Source: Clavaria fumosa (lineage: Eukaryota > Basidiomycota > Agaricomycetes > Agaricales > Clavariaceae). Taken from it: a stretch of DNA of 64,000 bases. The notes under the pieces are model-generated. The model did no database searches. It saw only the letters and a list, made by a program, of their open reading frames with translations, and had not been told where the DNA came from. Of the stretch, positions 12,453 through 21,703 are shown piece by piece (position 1 is the first letter of the stretch; the number at the start of each line of letters is the position of its first letter). The DNA lies in NCBI GenBank assembly GCA_951802425.1, contig OX637795.1:4630501-4694500 (forward strand), written 5' to 3'. Both the position numbers and the translations under genes were made by a program.

Positions 12453-12949
12453 TGTTAGGGCTCATCCAGTCTCATTAACAATTGCTGAAAGTCAATTGAT
12501 TTGGTGACTGTAAGTGTAACTCACTAAGGTCAAACAACTGTTGAGTATAATCAAGAATACCCAGTCCCAGAAGGTTGCATGAATGGTAGACAAAGTGTGA
12601 GAATGGAAAAAGATGATTTGCAAAGAAAAGATGTTGTTGAGGAGGCTGCAAGTGGTTGCAACAATGTCAAGAGGTGTGTCAGTGAAGACAATGTCTTTGC
12701 TGACTGGGAATTGAACCTATGGGTTTCCAAAAGTTAGCACCAAGACAATAGAAAGGGAATACTTAACTGTGTGAGTGTATGTGAGCACAGAGAATGATTT
12801 AGAAGAAGCAGAGTGTGTCTTGGTGTTGTCAAGGTCACCAAGCAAGACAAGACCTATCAATCACATAGGTTTGAAGCTCAAGGGCTTAGAAGTCTCAAGC
12901 TTAAACCAAAGTGCATCAATGTCAAGTCTAAAGTACCAGTAAATACATG
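12453..12949 (-). mobile_element. B-family LTR, left piece (B1), split by element D
   Basis: Begins TGTTAGGGC like the LTR at 41498 and follows it phrase by phrase: caactgttgag, gtaccaagac, gaatactta, gagcacagag, tgtcttgg, aaggtcaccaag, gacaagac. It stops at 12949 with ACATG, where element D is inserted. The LTR resumes at 27446-27450 with the same ACATG. The uninterrupted copy reads gaagtACATGcaag near 42130, which confirms the insertion point. Confidence 0.88.
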
Positions 12950-13675
12950 TGTCATGGTCCTAACAAGGTTAACGGCGAAGGGGTTAACAGAGTGGAATGG
13001 AGATGTATTATTGGAGTCCAATATCAGAGAAATGGAGTAGTAAGTAGAGAAGAAGGAGACTTATGGGACTGCAGCCTCAACGTATGTGTTGTGCCACCAT
13101 GTATATACCTTGTCCCTATTTATCAAACAGAAAACAATGCCAGAAAGAAATCAAACAGAGAAGTCAAACTCTGAGAATATCGGAGTCTGCTGGAGTTGAT
13201 TGGAGTTGGTTGGAGTTAGTCGGATGATGTGGAGGATGTCAAGGATGATGAGGACAAAAGCTCAGAGATGTTTTTAGGATCAAGAGACATTAATATTCGA
13301 ACTGAGGAGCAGGGAGATACAGGTGGAAACTTATACTGCAAGGACAGAGTATAGGAGTAATGTGAAACAATGTACATATCAAATTACTAGGAGAGTTTCA
13401 CCACATGTGCCTGTGCAATTTTCATGGAACAAAGAAACAACAACAAAAAAGCAACTCCCATGGGTCAAGGGTATCCTCTCGATGGTAAACAGGATGAGGG
13501 GATGGAGGGAGAAGGTTCTAGAATGAAGTCCGAATGGTCTGAAGGCCGGCAGAGTAAAGTCCAATGGAGGTGTGGAATGGAGCGCACGGAGTTATGGCGG
13601 AGCGGATTGGAGTTGGTACGGAGCTCGGAGTCTGGGGCAGGGATCGTGCTTATGCAAGCAGATGGGGTCATAACA
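12950..13675 (-). mobile_element. 3' LTR of element D (726 bp)
   Basis: Starts TGTCATGGTCC and ends GGTCATAACA on the + strand. On the - strand this is a canonical TG...CA LTR. Just outside it (13676-13690) the complement of a polypurine tract, aagagggggatac, marks this as the 3' LTR of a - strand element. Its length matches the partner at 26720-27445. Confidence 0.92.
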
Positions 13676-13905
13676 GTATCCCCCTCTTAGGGTTGAACCC
13701 CTGAGACCCTGTGGCTCAACTCCATGTGAACATGTGTTGTCCATAACGAGTTAGCATCGGAGTTTCGCAGCACTTCGATCGGAGTCTGAAAATTTTTTTG
13801 GGGGTTAAAACAACCATGCGCAACGCACTCTGCTTTTCTCTTCCTTAACTCATCACTATCACCACTCACCCCTAACACGGGCAATCTTTCTTTTAAAAAC
13901 TTCTC

Positions 13906-14859
13906 ATGTCCAATGCACAATCGACGCCCAGAGCCGGGCCCAGCCGCCCCTCCCGCCCTCGCCCACGACCCATAGTCACTGTCCCCATGCAACCTTGTGC
14001 AGAGAATGAGGACCCCAATATCGTGGCCCTCACAAAAAGGATCAACGTGTTGAGGGAGAAAAAGGTGAGGGAGGAAGAGGAGTGGTGGAGGCAGGAGGAA
14101 GAGGAGCGGAAAGCGAGGGAGGTGGCAGATAAGGTGCGGCGGGAGGAGCTGGAGAGGGCGAAGGCAGTGGAGGCGAAGCGGAGGGTGGCAGAGCAAGGGG
14201 TAGGGAGGAAGCGATCTCCGACACCGGAGATGGAGGTGGATTGTGTGGAGTGCACGCAATGTCATAGGTTGGGGGTGGCCTGTGTGTGGGCGAGTGGGGG
14301 GCAGGGGACGGCCTGCAATGCCTGTGCAGGGGCGAAGCAGAAGTGCAGAGGTGGAGAGGTGGAGAGGCTGGAGCGGAAAAAGGCGAAGGGGATGTGGACC
14401 AAGCGGTCCGCAGAGTTGGAGGAGGATAGGGTGGAGATGTGGGTGCCGCGGGGTTGGCGGGCAGAGGAGGAGGTGTTAAATTTGATGCGGGCCACACATA
14501 ACGTGGTCCTGAGGGGGGTGGTTGCGATAGAGGAGTGGAGGATGGAGGTGGCAGCAGAGGATCGGAAGATCCTCCATGGGATTTTGGAGAAGTGGGGGAG
14601 GAGGATGGAGGTGGTGGAGAAGGTGGAGGCAGTGGAGGAGGCAGTGGAGGAGGTGAGGAAGAAGAAGGCGGAGGCTTTGAGAGCGGAGGTGGAGAAGGCG
14701 GAGGTGGAGGACATGGTGGTGGAGGTGATGGGGAAGCAGAAGGGAAAGGTGAAGGAAGAGGCGGAGGAAGAGGCGGAGGTGGAGGCGGTAGTGGAGTCCG
14801 GGCTTAAGGAGCCCGAAGGAGTTTTACAAGCATTGCCTGGCTCGCCCCCCTCTGCCTAG
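13906..14859 (+). CDS. Antisense accessory ORF of element D, Zn2Cys6-like plus coiled coil (317 aa)
   Basis: An uninterrupted 317-codon ORF, antisense to the element's gag-pol and starting 230 bp inside its 3' LTR. Residues 1-35 are Pro/Arg/Ser-rich. Residues about 42-105 are charged and heptad-like. Cysteines 116, 119, 126, 137, 140 and 147 give C-x2-C-x6-C-x10-C-x2-C-x6-C, the spacing of fungal Zn2Cys6 binuclear clusters, but without the usual basic CxxCRxRKxxC core. A second, Glu/Val/Lys-rich coiled-coil-like stretch covers residues about 215-300. A counterpart lies at the same place in element C (36394-37314) and a related one in the B family. Its intactness contrasts with the broken gag-pol beside it, although GAG-rich codons make stops rarer. 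DNA binding or regulation is inferred. The ORF is real as a sequence; expression is unknown. Confidence 0.7.
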   Translation: MSNAQSTPRAGPSRPSRPRPRPIVTVPMQPCAENEDPNIVALTKRINVLREKKVREEEEWWRQEEEERKAREVADKVRREELERAKAVEAKRRVAEQGVGRKRSPTPEMEVDCVECTQCHRLGVACVWASGGQGTACNACAGAKQKCRGGEVERLERKKAKGMWTKRSAELEEDRVEMWVPRGWRAEEEVLNLMRATHNVVLRGVVAIEEWRMEVAAEDRKILHGILEKWGRRMEVVEKVEAVEEAVEEVRKKKAEALRAEVEKAEVEDMVVEVMGKQKGKVKEEAEEEAEVEAVVESGLKEPEGVLQALPGSPPSA

Positions 14860-15297
14860 AAAAATACAAAAATTTATCTACGTTGTATTTATTGTTTTTC
14901 TTTTTATTGTTTTCTTTTTTATAATTTTTATTGTTTTTTATCCTTGAACTTGAGTGAAAAGTAAGCAGAGTGAAAGGAAAATAAGTAAGACAAGACGGAG
15001 AAGACAAAGAGAGATTCAGAGTCAGACTTGGGAGAAAATAAAAAGTTTGGAGTTTTTGGAGAAAGGAATAAGAAGAAAGGAGGTTTTTCAGAGTTTTTGG
15101 AGTTTTTGGAGAAAGGAACAGAGAGAGAGATGGAGAGACAGAGAGATGGAAATACAGATTATTTTATTTTATTTTATTTTGTTTTATTTATGATTTGGAG
15201 AAGACAGAGAAAAGAGATGGAGTTGTATAGAATGGAAAATGTACATAAATAGAAGCATAAGAGAAATTTTGGGGTATTGGAGTGAACAGAGAAAAGT
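14860..15297. other. Convergent 3' region between antisense ORF and pol
   Basis: The antisense ORF (stop 14859) and the - strand pol (stop near 15298) converge here. The stretch is AT-rich with T-rich tracts (14880-14940), repeated ggagtttttggagaaagga phrases (15050-15120) and an attttattttatttt microsatellite (15160-15190). Shared transcript-end signals are plausible but not demonstrable. Confidence 0.5.
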
Positions 15298-16852
15298 CTA
15301 GAGGGTATTGAGAGGTCCAGGCTTGTTTGGATAAGCTTGGTGGAAATCCGAAATGGCCTCAGAGGCATGAGCAAGTTCTGTAGCAGGGAGCCAGGATGTT
15401 TCCTCATCGGTTCCTTCATATCCGGACCACCACACCAGGTATAGGAGTTTGCAGGTACGGCATTTGTTGATCTTGGAGTCGAGCACTTCGGAAATTTCAT
15501 GCTCTAGGTCTCCGTCAATCTCTACTGGAGGAGGCAGGGAGATGGTACAATTTGGAATTGTATTCGGAGTGACTGGCTCCAGCATGGAAATGTGAAAGAC
15601 GGGGTGGACAGCTTGCATGGCCTCGGGGAGTTGGAGTACGAAGGAGTGTGAACTGGCCTCTCTGATGATTTCAAAGGGTCCGAGGAACTTGTTGGAGAGT
15701 TTTTTGGAGGGTCTGGTCGTACAGAAAATTTCGCCTTAACATAGATTCGGTTTCCAACCTTAAACTCCAGTGCTGGAGTCTGACAGTTGTCCACTGGGCC
15801 CTGATAGCAACTCTGTGCTTCAGCGATTTGGGTACGGAGTTCTTGGTGCAGCTGATCCAAGTCTACAGCGAGTTCTTGGGCACAGACCAAAGTTACTTTG
15901 CATTCAGGGAATACTGACATATTCGGGTGGTAGCCCTTGTTCGCAAAGAACAGAGAAACCCCAGTGGTGGTGCTCAGGGCATTGTTGTAGGCAAACTCAG
16001 CCAGGGGGAGGAGCTGTGACCAGTTGTCCTCCTGGTAATTGCAGTAACAATGGAGGTACTGTTCCAACATCTGGTTAGTCCACTCCGTCTGTCTGTCACC
16101 CTCCAGATGATATCCAGAGGTGAAGTGTAAAGTCATGTCCAGGACTTTACCCAATGAGTGAAAAAAATGGGAAACGAACTCAGAGCCGCGATTGGAGGTG
16201 ACATGTGATGGAACTGCATGTTTTGAGAAGACATGGAATACGAATAGACAGGCCAACTCTGCAGAGTTCACTTCGTTGGTTGTCGGGATGAAGATCCCCT
16301 GCTTCGTAAACCTATCAACAACCACCAATATTGTGGTAAAACTGGAGCTCTCAGGGAGTTGCTTGATGAAATCCATTGAAATGGAATTCCACAGTTTCTT
16401 GGGTATGGGCAGCTGCTTGAGCATTCCATATGGCTTATGCCGAGGGGCTTTCACCCTACCACAAGTTGTACAAGATTTGCAAAAGTCCAATACAAATCCT
16501 CGGAGTTTTGGCCAGGTATAATCCCTGAAGACCAAGGCTGTAGTCTTGGTCTGACTGAAATGTCTGGTGAGTGGGTGAACATGTCTCACATGTAAAACGC
16601 AGAGTTGGAGGTCATTGATGTCCGGTACATAAATCCATCTGCACTTGCAGAGAAGTCTGTCATTGTCCATGGACCACTTAGGGTCCATGGAGTTCGAGTG
16701 GAGGTCTTCTAGGATTGGGATGATCACAGGATTGAGCAAGAGTCCAGACTGGATGTCCTCTTGGAGTTGATGATCGTCAATCACAAATGACACGTGGAGT
16801 GCAGGTACATAAAGCGACAAAGCTCGGAGAGATGATATCAATTGTTCGCTGG
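15298..16852 (-). pseudogene. Element D integrase and chromodomain (3' half of pol)
   Basis: Reading the - strand from 16852: a zinc-binding H2C2 module (HVRHVHPLTRHF then CKSCTTC), then the integrase core with first catalytic Asp in SMDFIKQLP, the second position changed to Asn (TSNRGSEF where relatives have TSDRG), and the Glu in [11 protein letters not shown]. After KVGNRIYVKAKF the frame is lost near 15733. The other frame resumes with the chromodomain (EHEISEVLDSK...YLVWWSGYEGTDEETSWLP) at 15618-15298, ending in TAG after NTL. Chromodomains of chromoviruses direct integration to heterochromatin (family knowledge). The N-terminal part of pol is on the opposite strand at 17699-21163 because of the inversion. 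Confidence 0.88.
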
Positions 16853-16930
16853 TGTTATGACCCCATCCGCTTGCATAAGCACTATCCCCGTGCTGGACTC
16901 CAAGCTCCATACCAACTCCGATCTGCTCCG

Positions 16931-17080
16931 CCATAACTCTGTATGCTCTGCTCCACCATAACTCTGTATGCTCTGCTCTGCCATAACTCCGTACACTCTG
17001 CTCTGCCATAACTCCGTACACTCCGCTCCGCCATAACTCCATATGCTCCACTCTGCCATAACTCCATACGCTCTGCTCCA
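16931..17080 (+). repeat. 25-bp tandem repeat inside the LTR, six units
   Basis: The phrase ccataactc starts at 16931, 16956, 16981, 17006, 17031 and 17056, exactly 25 bp apart. Sister LTRs carry a single equivalent unit. The expansion lies in the U3 part, upstream of the presumed promoter, so it could alter promoter strength (inference). Confidence 0.92.
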
Positions 17081-17315
17081 CACCTTCATTGGACTTTACT
17101 CCATTGGCCTTTGGACCATTGGGACCTTGTTCTAGAACCTTCTCCCTCCATCCCCTCATTCTGTTTACCATTGAGAGGATACCCTTGACCCATGGGAGTT
17201 GCTTTTGTTGTTGTTTCTTTGTTCCATGAAAATTGCACAGGCACATGTGGTGAAACTCTCCTAGTAATCTGATATGTACATTGTTTCACATTACTCCTAT
17301 ACTCTGTCCTTGCAG

Positions 17316-17358
17316 TATAAGTTTCCACCTGTATCTCCCTGCTCCTCAGTTCGAATAT
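17316..17358 (+). promoter_or_regulatory. LTR TATA box and presumed transcript start / self-primer
   Basis: TATAAG at 17316-17321 is followed 32 nt later by AGTTCGAATAT (17348-17358). Equivalent pairs exist in the LTRs at 27063-27073 (-), 37920-37930, 54978-54988 and 59060-59070. A TATA-to-start distance of about 30 nt would put the RNA 5' end at this 11-mer, which is complementary to the site just after the LTR. Confidence 0.6.
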
Positions 17359-17700
17359 TAACATCTCTTGATCCTAAAAACATCTCTGAGCTTTTGTCCT
17401 CATTGTCCGCGACATTCTCCACGTCATCTGACCAACTCCAAGCAACTCCGACAGACTCCAATCAACTTCGGAGTTTCTTGACTTGTGTTCTGATCCTCTC
17501 TTAGGTATTGTTCTTGTTTGATAAATAGGGACAAGTATATACGTGGTGGCACAACACATACGTTGAGGCCGCAGTCCCATAAGTCTCTTTCCTCTTGTTT
17601 ACTTCTCTGTCTCTCTGATATCGGACTCCGACCAGACTCCAATAGAACATCTCCGCTCTGCTAACCCCTTCGCTGCTAACCTTGTTAGGACCGTGACAGT

Positions 17701-17711
17701 ATATTTGAACT
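17701..17711 (+). promoter_or_regulatory. Candidate self-priming primer-binding site of D
   Basis: ATATTTGAACT lies 2 nt after the LTR end (17698). Its reverse complement, AGTTCAAATAT, matches the LTR 11-mer AGTTCGAATAT at 10 of 11 positions. The one difference is a CpG-type transition. No TGG-type tRNA primer site occurs here. Confidence 0.6.
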
Positions 17712-17738
17712 TCAAACCTCGTATATACCAACTTAGCA

Positions 17739-18914
17739 ATGCCTACTACACAATCTGGTGCTCGACTTCCACCTACTGTTGCCGACGATGTCGACATTCC
17801 AGAACCGGCTGACAATACTCCGACTCCGAGTGTGTCTGGACCACCAGACCACGACGAAGAGTCAGATCCCTCAGTCACTGATGATGATGACGAGCTAAAT
17901 GAACCTCCGACACCTCGAGCCGAGCGCGAACCAACTCCGGCACATCTCCTTCAGCAAATTTTTAATGCCAACAAGCACCCGGATATGGTTAAACCATGTG
18001 ACCCTGACACATTTGATGGCTCGGATGCTAAGAAGTTGAAAAGCTTCTTGGTCCAATGCCAGTTAAACTTCCTTGATTGCCCAAGAGTGTTCAAGTCTGA
18101 TTCTCATAAGGTATGCTATGTCCTTTCCTTTCTCTGGGGCTTCACCCTGGAATGGTTCAAACCAATGATCCTGGATGGTGAAGACCATCCAGTTCTTTCA
18201 AACTATAAGATGTTCATTGCTCAACTTACAGAGAACTTTGGTCCTTATGACACAATCTGCAAGGCGGAGTTCGAACTCGAATGCCTCCAGATGCGTGAGG
18301 ACCAGAAGTTGACAAAATATACCATTTTGTTCAACAGATTCGCATCCATTGTCCATTGGGACGAGTATGCGTTGCAGTGGCAGTTCTACAAAGGACTTGC
18401 TAGCTGCATCAAGGACGAACTGGCCCGCGTTAACTGCGTGGACACACTCCGTGGACTCCATGAGCAAGCCAGTGCGATCGATGGCCGTTATTGGGCTTGG
18501 CAGCAGGAGATCTCTCAGGACTCTGTTAAGGCTCTGATGCCTAACAACACCATCAAAAAGGAGACTTCGGATAGTCCCAAGTCCCTGAACACTTCCGGCG
18601 CTAATACCAAGTCCGAGAAACCCTCAGAAAAGCGTCCGGTGAACTCCGGTTCGACTTCTGGGAACTCCATTCCAAAGGTTGCTGAGGGTTCCACTAACTC
18701 CAGTAGCTCCAGCAATACAAAGAAGGCTCATCTGGGTCAGGATGGAAAACTGACTCCAGAGGAATGCCAATGGTGTTTCGATAATAATCTGTGCCTCTTT
18801 TGTGGAATAGCAGGCCACAAAGCCAATGAGTGTCATAAGCGGACCTCACAGGCCAGTGCCAGCACTGCATGAATCACCTCTGATGGAGATGACTCTGTGC
18901 CAAAAAAAGATTGA
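17739..18914 (+). pseudogene. Element D gag
   Basis: Gag starts MPTTQSGARLPPTV, 40 bp after the LTR. An acidic, Pro-rich N-terminus is followed by a capsid-like region (residues about 85-250, with FLVQCQLNFLDCP and ALQWQFYKGL), a Ser/Thr/Lys-rich linker, and a CCHC knuckle CLFCGIAGHKANEC near residue 360. A TGA at 18870-18872 interrupts the last 14 codons; E lacks that stop. The full gag would end at TGA 18912-18914, directly after a run of seven A. Gag packages the RNA into virus-like particles (family knowledge). This copy is nearly intact. Confidence 0.88.
18902..18908 (+). promoter_or_regulatory. -1 frameshift slippery heptamer at gag/pol (element D)
   Basis: A AAA AAA read in the gag frame (CCA AAA AAA GAT TGA), with the gag stop 4 nt beyond. 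Pol is open in the -1 frame (TTG AGC AGC). The same heptamer sits at 25510-25516 (-) and 31446-31452 (+) in the sister elements. Confidence 0.65.
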
Positions 18915-21163
18915 GCAGCCCAGAGAGCATAGTATGACTCTCCGGCTGCTCTGACTCTGATCATACTAAACCAATACTCGATACCCTTTCCTTTCATGGT
19001 TCTCTTTCCCTTCTTGCCTCCTCTCCTTCTATTTCTTCCCCGTTCAAAGCTATGATAGACTCTGGCGCTGAACTTTGTTTCATTGACGCAAAATTTGCTT
19101 CTTGTTTCTGTCTTCCGAAAACTCCGGTGACCCCCCAGGAGGTTGTTTTGATTAACAGGACCACCTCTGTATGGGTTACCGAAGCGGTCTGGTTATCCAT
19201 TCGGCTCTCCACCATGGATCTGACTGATGTCTTGTGTGTAGTTACTGATCTTGATCCCTCTAGTGATGTGATCTTGGGAATGAATTGGCTGTTCCAAAAC
19301 AACCCGCTGGTTGACTAGACTACTGGCCAGATAAAGCCCAGACCATCTACTAAAGAGGAGAAAACTCCGAAATCTGACCTGGAGGGTGCACTGGCCAGCA
19401 CTCTCCACTCTGTCCCTCTGTCTGTCTCCACTCTGTGTGCTCCAGTTCAAATGTCATCTGCAGTGACTCCAAACCAGACCCAGACTCTGTCTCCATCTCT
19501 GCTTCTGTCTCCATCTTTGACTCAGTCTCTGACCTTTCCGTCTACTCCGTCTCTCCAGGAGACACCCAAAGTTTCTTTTGTGAATGCTGCTGCATTCGTC
19601 ATGGCTTGTGGACTTCGTGGGTCCCAAGTCTTTGGCATGATGTTGTTGAACGAGTCCACATGTGCGGCCTCTGCTTCGTTCAACGTTCCCGACACCACCC
19701 CCCAGGACCTCCTCTCTGTTCCGGAGGAGTACAGGGACTTTCCAGATGTCTTCAGTAAAATGAAGGCGGACACCCTTGCTCCGCATCGACCATATGATCT
19801 AAAGATCAACCTGCTGGATGGCCATTCCCCTCCCCCAGGTGCGGTCTACTCTCTGTCACAGTCTGAACTCAGCGAACTCCACAAGTTTTTGGACAAGCAC
19901 CTCCACATCGGATTTATCCGTCCAAGCCATTCTCTGCACGGAGCACCTGTGCTCTTTGTCTGGAAGAAGAACAGAATGCTCTGATTATGCATTGATTTCT
20001 GTGGTCTCAATAAAGTGACCAAAAAAGACTGTTATCCGCTTCTGCTGACTAAAGATCTTCTTGATGTTCCAGGAAAAGCCCAAATCTATACAAAACTCGA
20101 CCTCTGACATGTGTATCACCTGGTCCATATCGCTGAGGGTGACAAATGGAAGACCGCATTCCACACCCGATATGGATCCTTTGAATGGTGTGTGATGCCC
20201 TTCGGGCTCACAAACATGCCTGCTACATTCCAGCACTTCATGAATGATATATTCTCCAACCTCCTCGACACGTTCATGGTTGTCTACCTCAATGACATCC
20301 TCATTTACTCCGAGGATCTGGAACAACACATTGAGCATGTCCGAGAGGTACTCCGAAGGCTCCAGAAGAACGGTCTCTTCCTGAACCCAGCTAAGTGTGA
20401 ATTTCACGCTGAAACTGTGGAGTATCTTGGATTTGTTTTATCTCTGTCCGGACTTTCTATGGACATGGCTAAAGTGAAAACTATACAGGATTGGCCAATT
20501 CTGCAGAAGGTCAAGGATGTCCAGTCCTTCCTCAGGTTCGCCAATTTCTACCGCTGCTTTGTCCATGGCTATTCCGAGATCGTCACTCTGATGAACTGCT
20601 TGACACATAAAAACATCAAGTGGCATTGGTCTGACGATTGCCAGTCTGCATTTGACTATCTGAAAACTGTGTTCTCCATGGCTCCGATCCTCTCGCACTT
20701 CATGCCTGGAGCTCTGCTGATAGTCGAAATGGATGCCTCGGACTATGCTGTCACCATGATACTCTCTACAGTCACCTCTGACGGTGAAGTCCATCCTATT
20801 GCTTTTCATTCCTGCACCCTAGGTGTCTCCGAACTGAACTATGACACCCACGATAAGGAACTCCTCACTATATTTGAGGCGTTTACCACTTGGAGGCACT
20901 ATCTCGAAGGTTCTGAAACTCTGGTCGACGTTGTTACTGACCATAAGAACCTCGAGTACTTCTCCACAGTCCGCCTGCTCACCCAGTGTCAAGCCAGGTG
21001 GTCAGAGTTCCTTTCCCAGTTCAATTTTGTGATCCAATTCCGCCCTGGGCACCTCGGAATGAAACCCGATGCATTGACTAGATGTTGGGACATCAATCCC
21101 AATGAGGGGGATAGTGACTATGCCCACATCAATCCACAAAACCTCTGGCCGATGTTCTCCAGC
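18911..21163 (+). pseudogene. Element D protease, reverse transcriptase and RNase H (5' half of pol)
   Basis: In order: aspartic protease with MIDSGAELCFID near 19052; a linker; the RT N-terminal part (YDLKINLLDG...FIRPSHSLHGAPVLF, to 19984); RT palm ([14 protein letters not shown], 20150-20215); and the catalytic box changed to YLND instead of YLDD (about 20284-20295). RNase H follows (VEMDASDYAV at about 20725, ELNYDTHDKELL, VVTDHKNLEYF). Stops interrupt it at about 19316, 19982 and 20105. The reading stops at 21163 at the CCAGC inversion joint; the integrase continuation is on the - strand at 16852-15298. Confidence 0.88.
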
Positions 21164-21631
21164 TGTCATGGTCCTAACAAGGTTAGCGGAAAAGGGGTTA
21201 GCAGAGCGGAGTGGAGATGCTCTATCAGAGTCTGGTTGGAGTCCGATATTGGAGAAATGGAGACGTAAACAAGACGAAAGAGACTTATGGGACTGCGGCC
21301 TCAACATATGTGTTGTGCCACCACGTATATACTTGTCCCTATTTATCAAACAAGAACAATACCTAAGAGAGGATCAGAACACAAGTCAAGAAACTCCAAA
21401 GTTGATCAGAGTCCATTGGAGTTGGTCGGAGTTGGTCGGATGATGTGGAGAATGTCGAGGACGATGAGGACGAAAGCTCAGAGATGTTTTTAGGATCAAG
21501 AGACATTAATATTCAAACTGAGGAGCAGGGAGATACAGGTGGAAACTTATACTGCAAGGACAGAGTATAGGAGTAATGTGAAACAATGTACATATCAAAT
21601 CACTAGGAGAGTTTCACCACATGTGCCTGTG
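21164..21631 (-). mobile_element. Partial 3' LTR of element E (468 bp)
   Basis: Begins TGTCATGGTCC like a full LTR but stops at 21631 after ccacatgtgcctgtg. It is then joined directly to tattgaatggaaaatgtac, which in element D lies just past the chromodomain. A single deletion therefore removed the U3 half of the LTR, the polypurine tract and the entire antisense-ORF region. Confidence 0.88.
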
Positions 21632-21703
21632 TATTGAATGGAAAATGTACATAAATAGAAGCATAAGAGAAATTTCGGGGTATCGGAGTGAACAGAGAAA
21701 GGT

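Larger units (their letters stand above)
16853..17698 (+). mobile_element. LTR at the inversion joint (846 bp), + orientation
   Basis: Runs from TGTTATGACC to CCGTGACA. It is about 120 bp longer than its 726-bp relatives because of a local 25-bp expansion (16931-17080). It follows the GCTGG target duplication and is joined to D's leader and gag. Under the inversion model it is a chimera of E's 5' LTR and D's 5' LTR. Confidence 0.9.

Noticed and set aside
10672..12478. Overlapping open frames on both strands of the 21-bp array (up to 304 codons)
   Set aside because: Same cause: a 21-bp unit without stops. Simultaneous openness on both strands shows it is a repeat artefact.
13687..14265. - strand frames of 100-190 codons opposite the antisense accessory ORF
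   Set aside because: Low-complexity Ser/Pro/Leu shadows of a GAG-rich reading frame; the + strand frame has the cysteine motif and conserved copies.
15522..17246. A 574-codon - strand frame
   Set aside because: It runs across the LTR/integrase joint at 16852/16853. Only the part below 16852 is integrase; the rest is LTR sequence that happens to be open.
17086..17364. Recurrent LTR frame encoding a polypeptide with VETYTARTEYRSN, seen also near 27057 and 37727
   Set aside because: It recurs only because the LTR recurs. It lies over the promoter and transcript-start region and shows no domain.
17699..17738. Standard tRNA primer-binding site after the D-type LTR
   Set aside because: No TGG-start match to a tRNA 3' end is present; the self-complementary 11-mer explains the position better.
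19435..19809. Alternative frames overlapping the protease/RT linker
   Set aside because: Ser/Val-rich shadows; the frame with YDLKINLLDG continuity is the real one.
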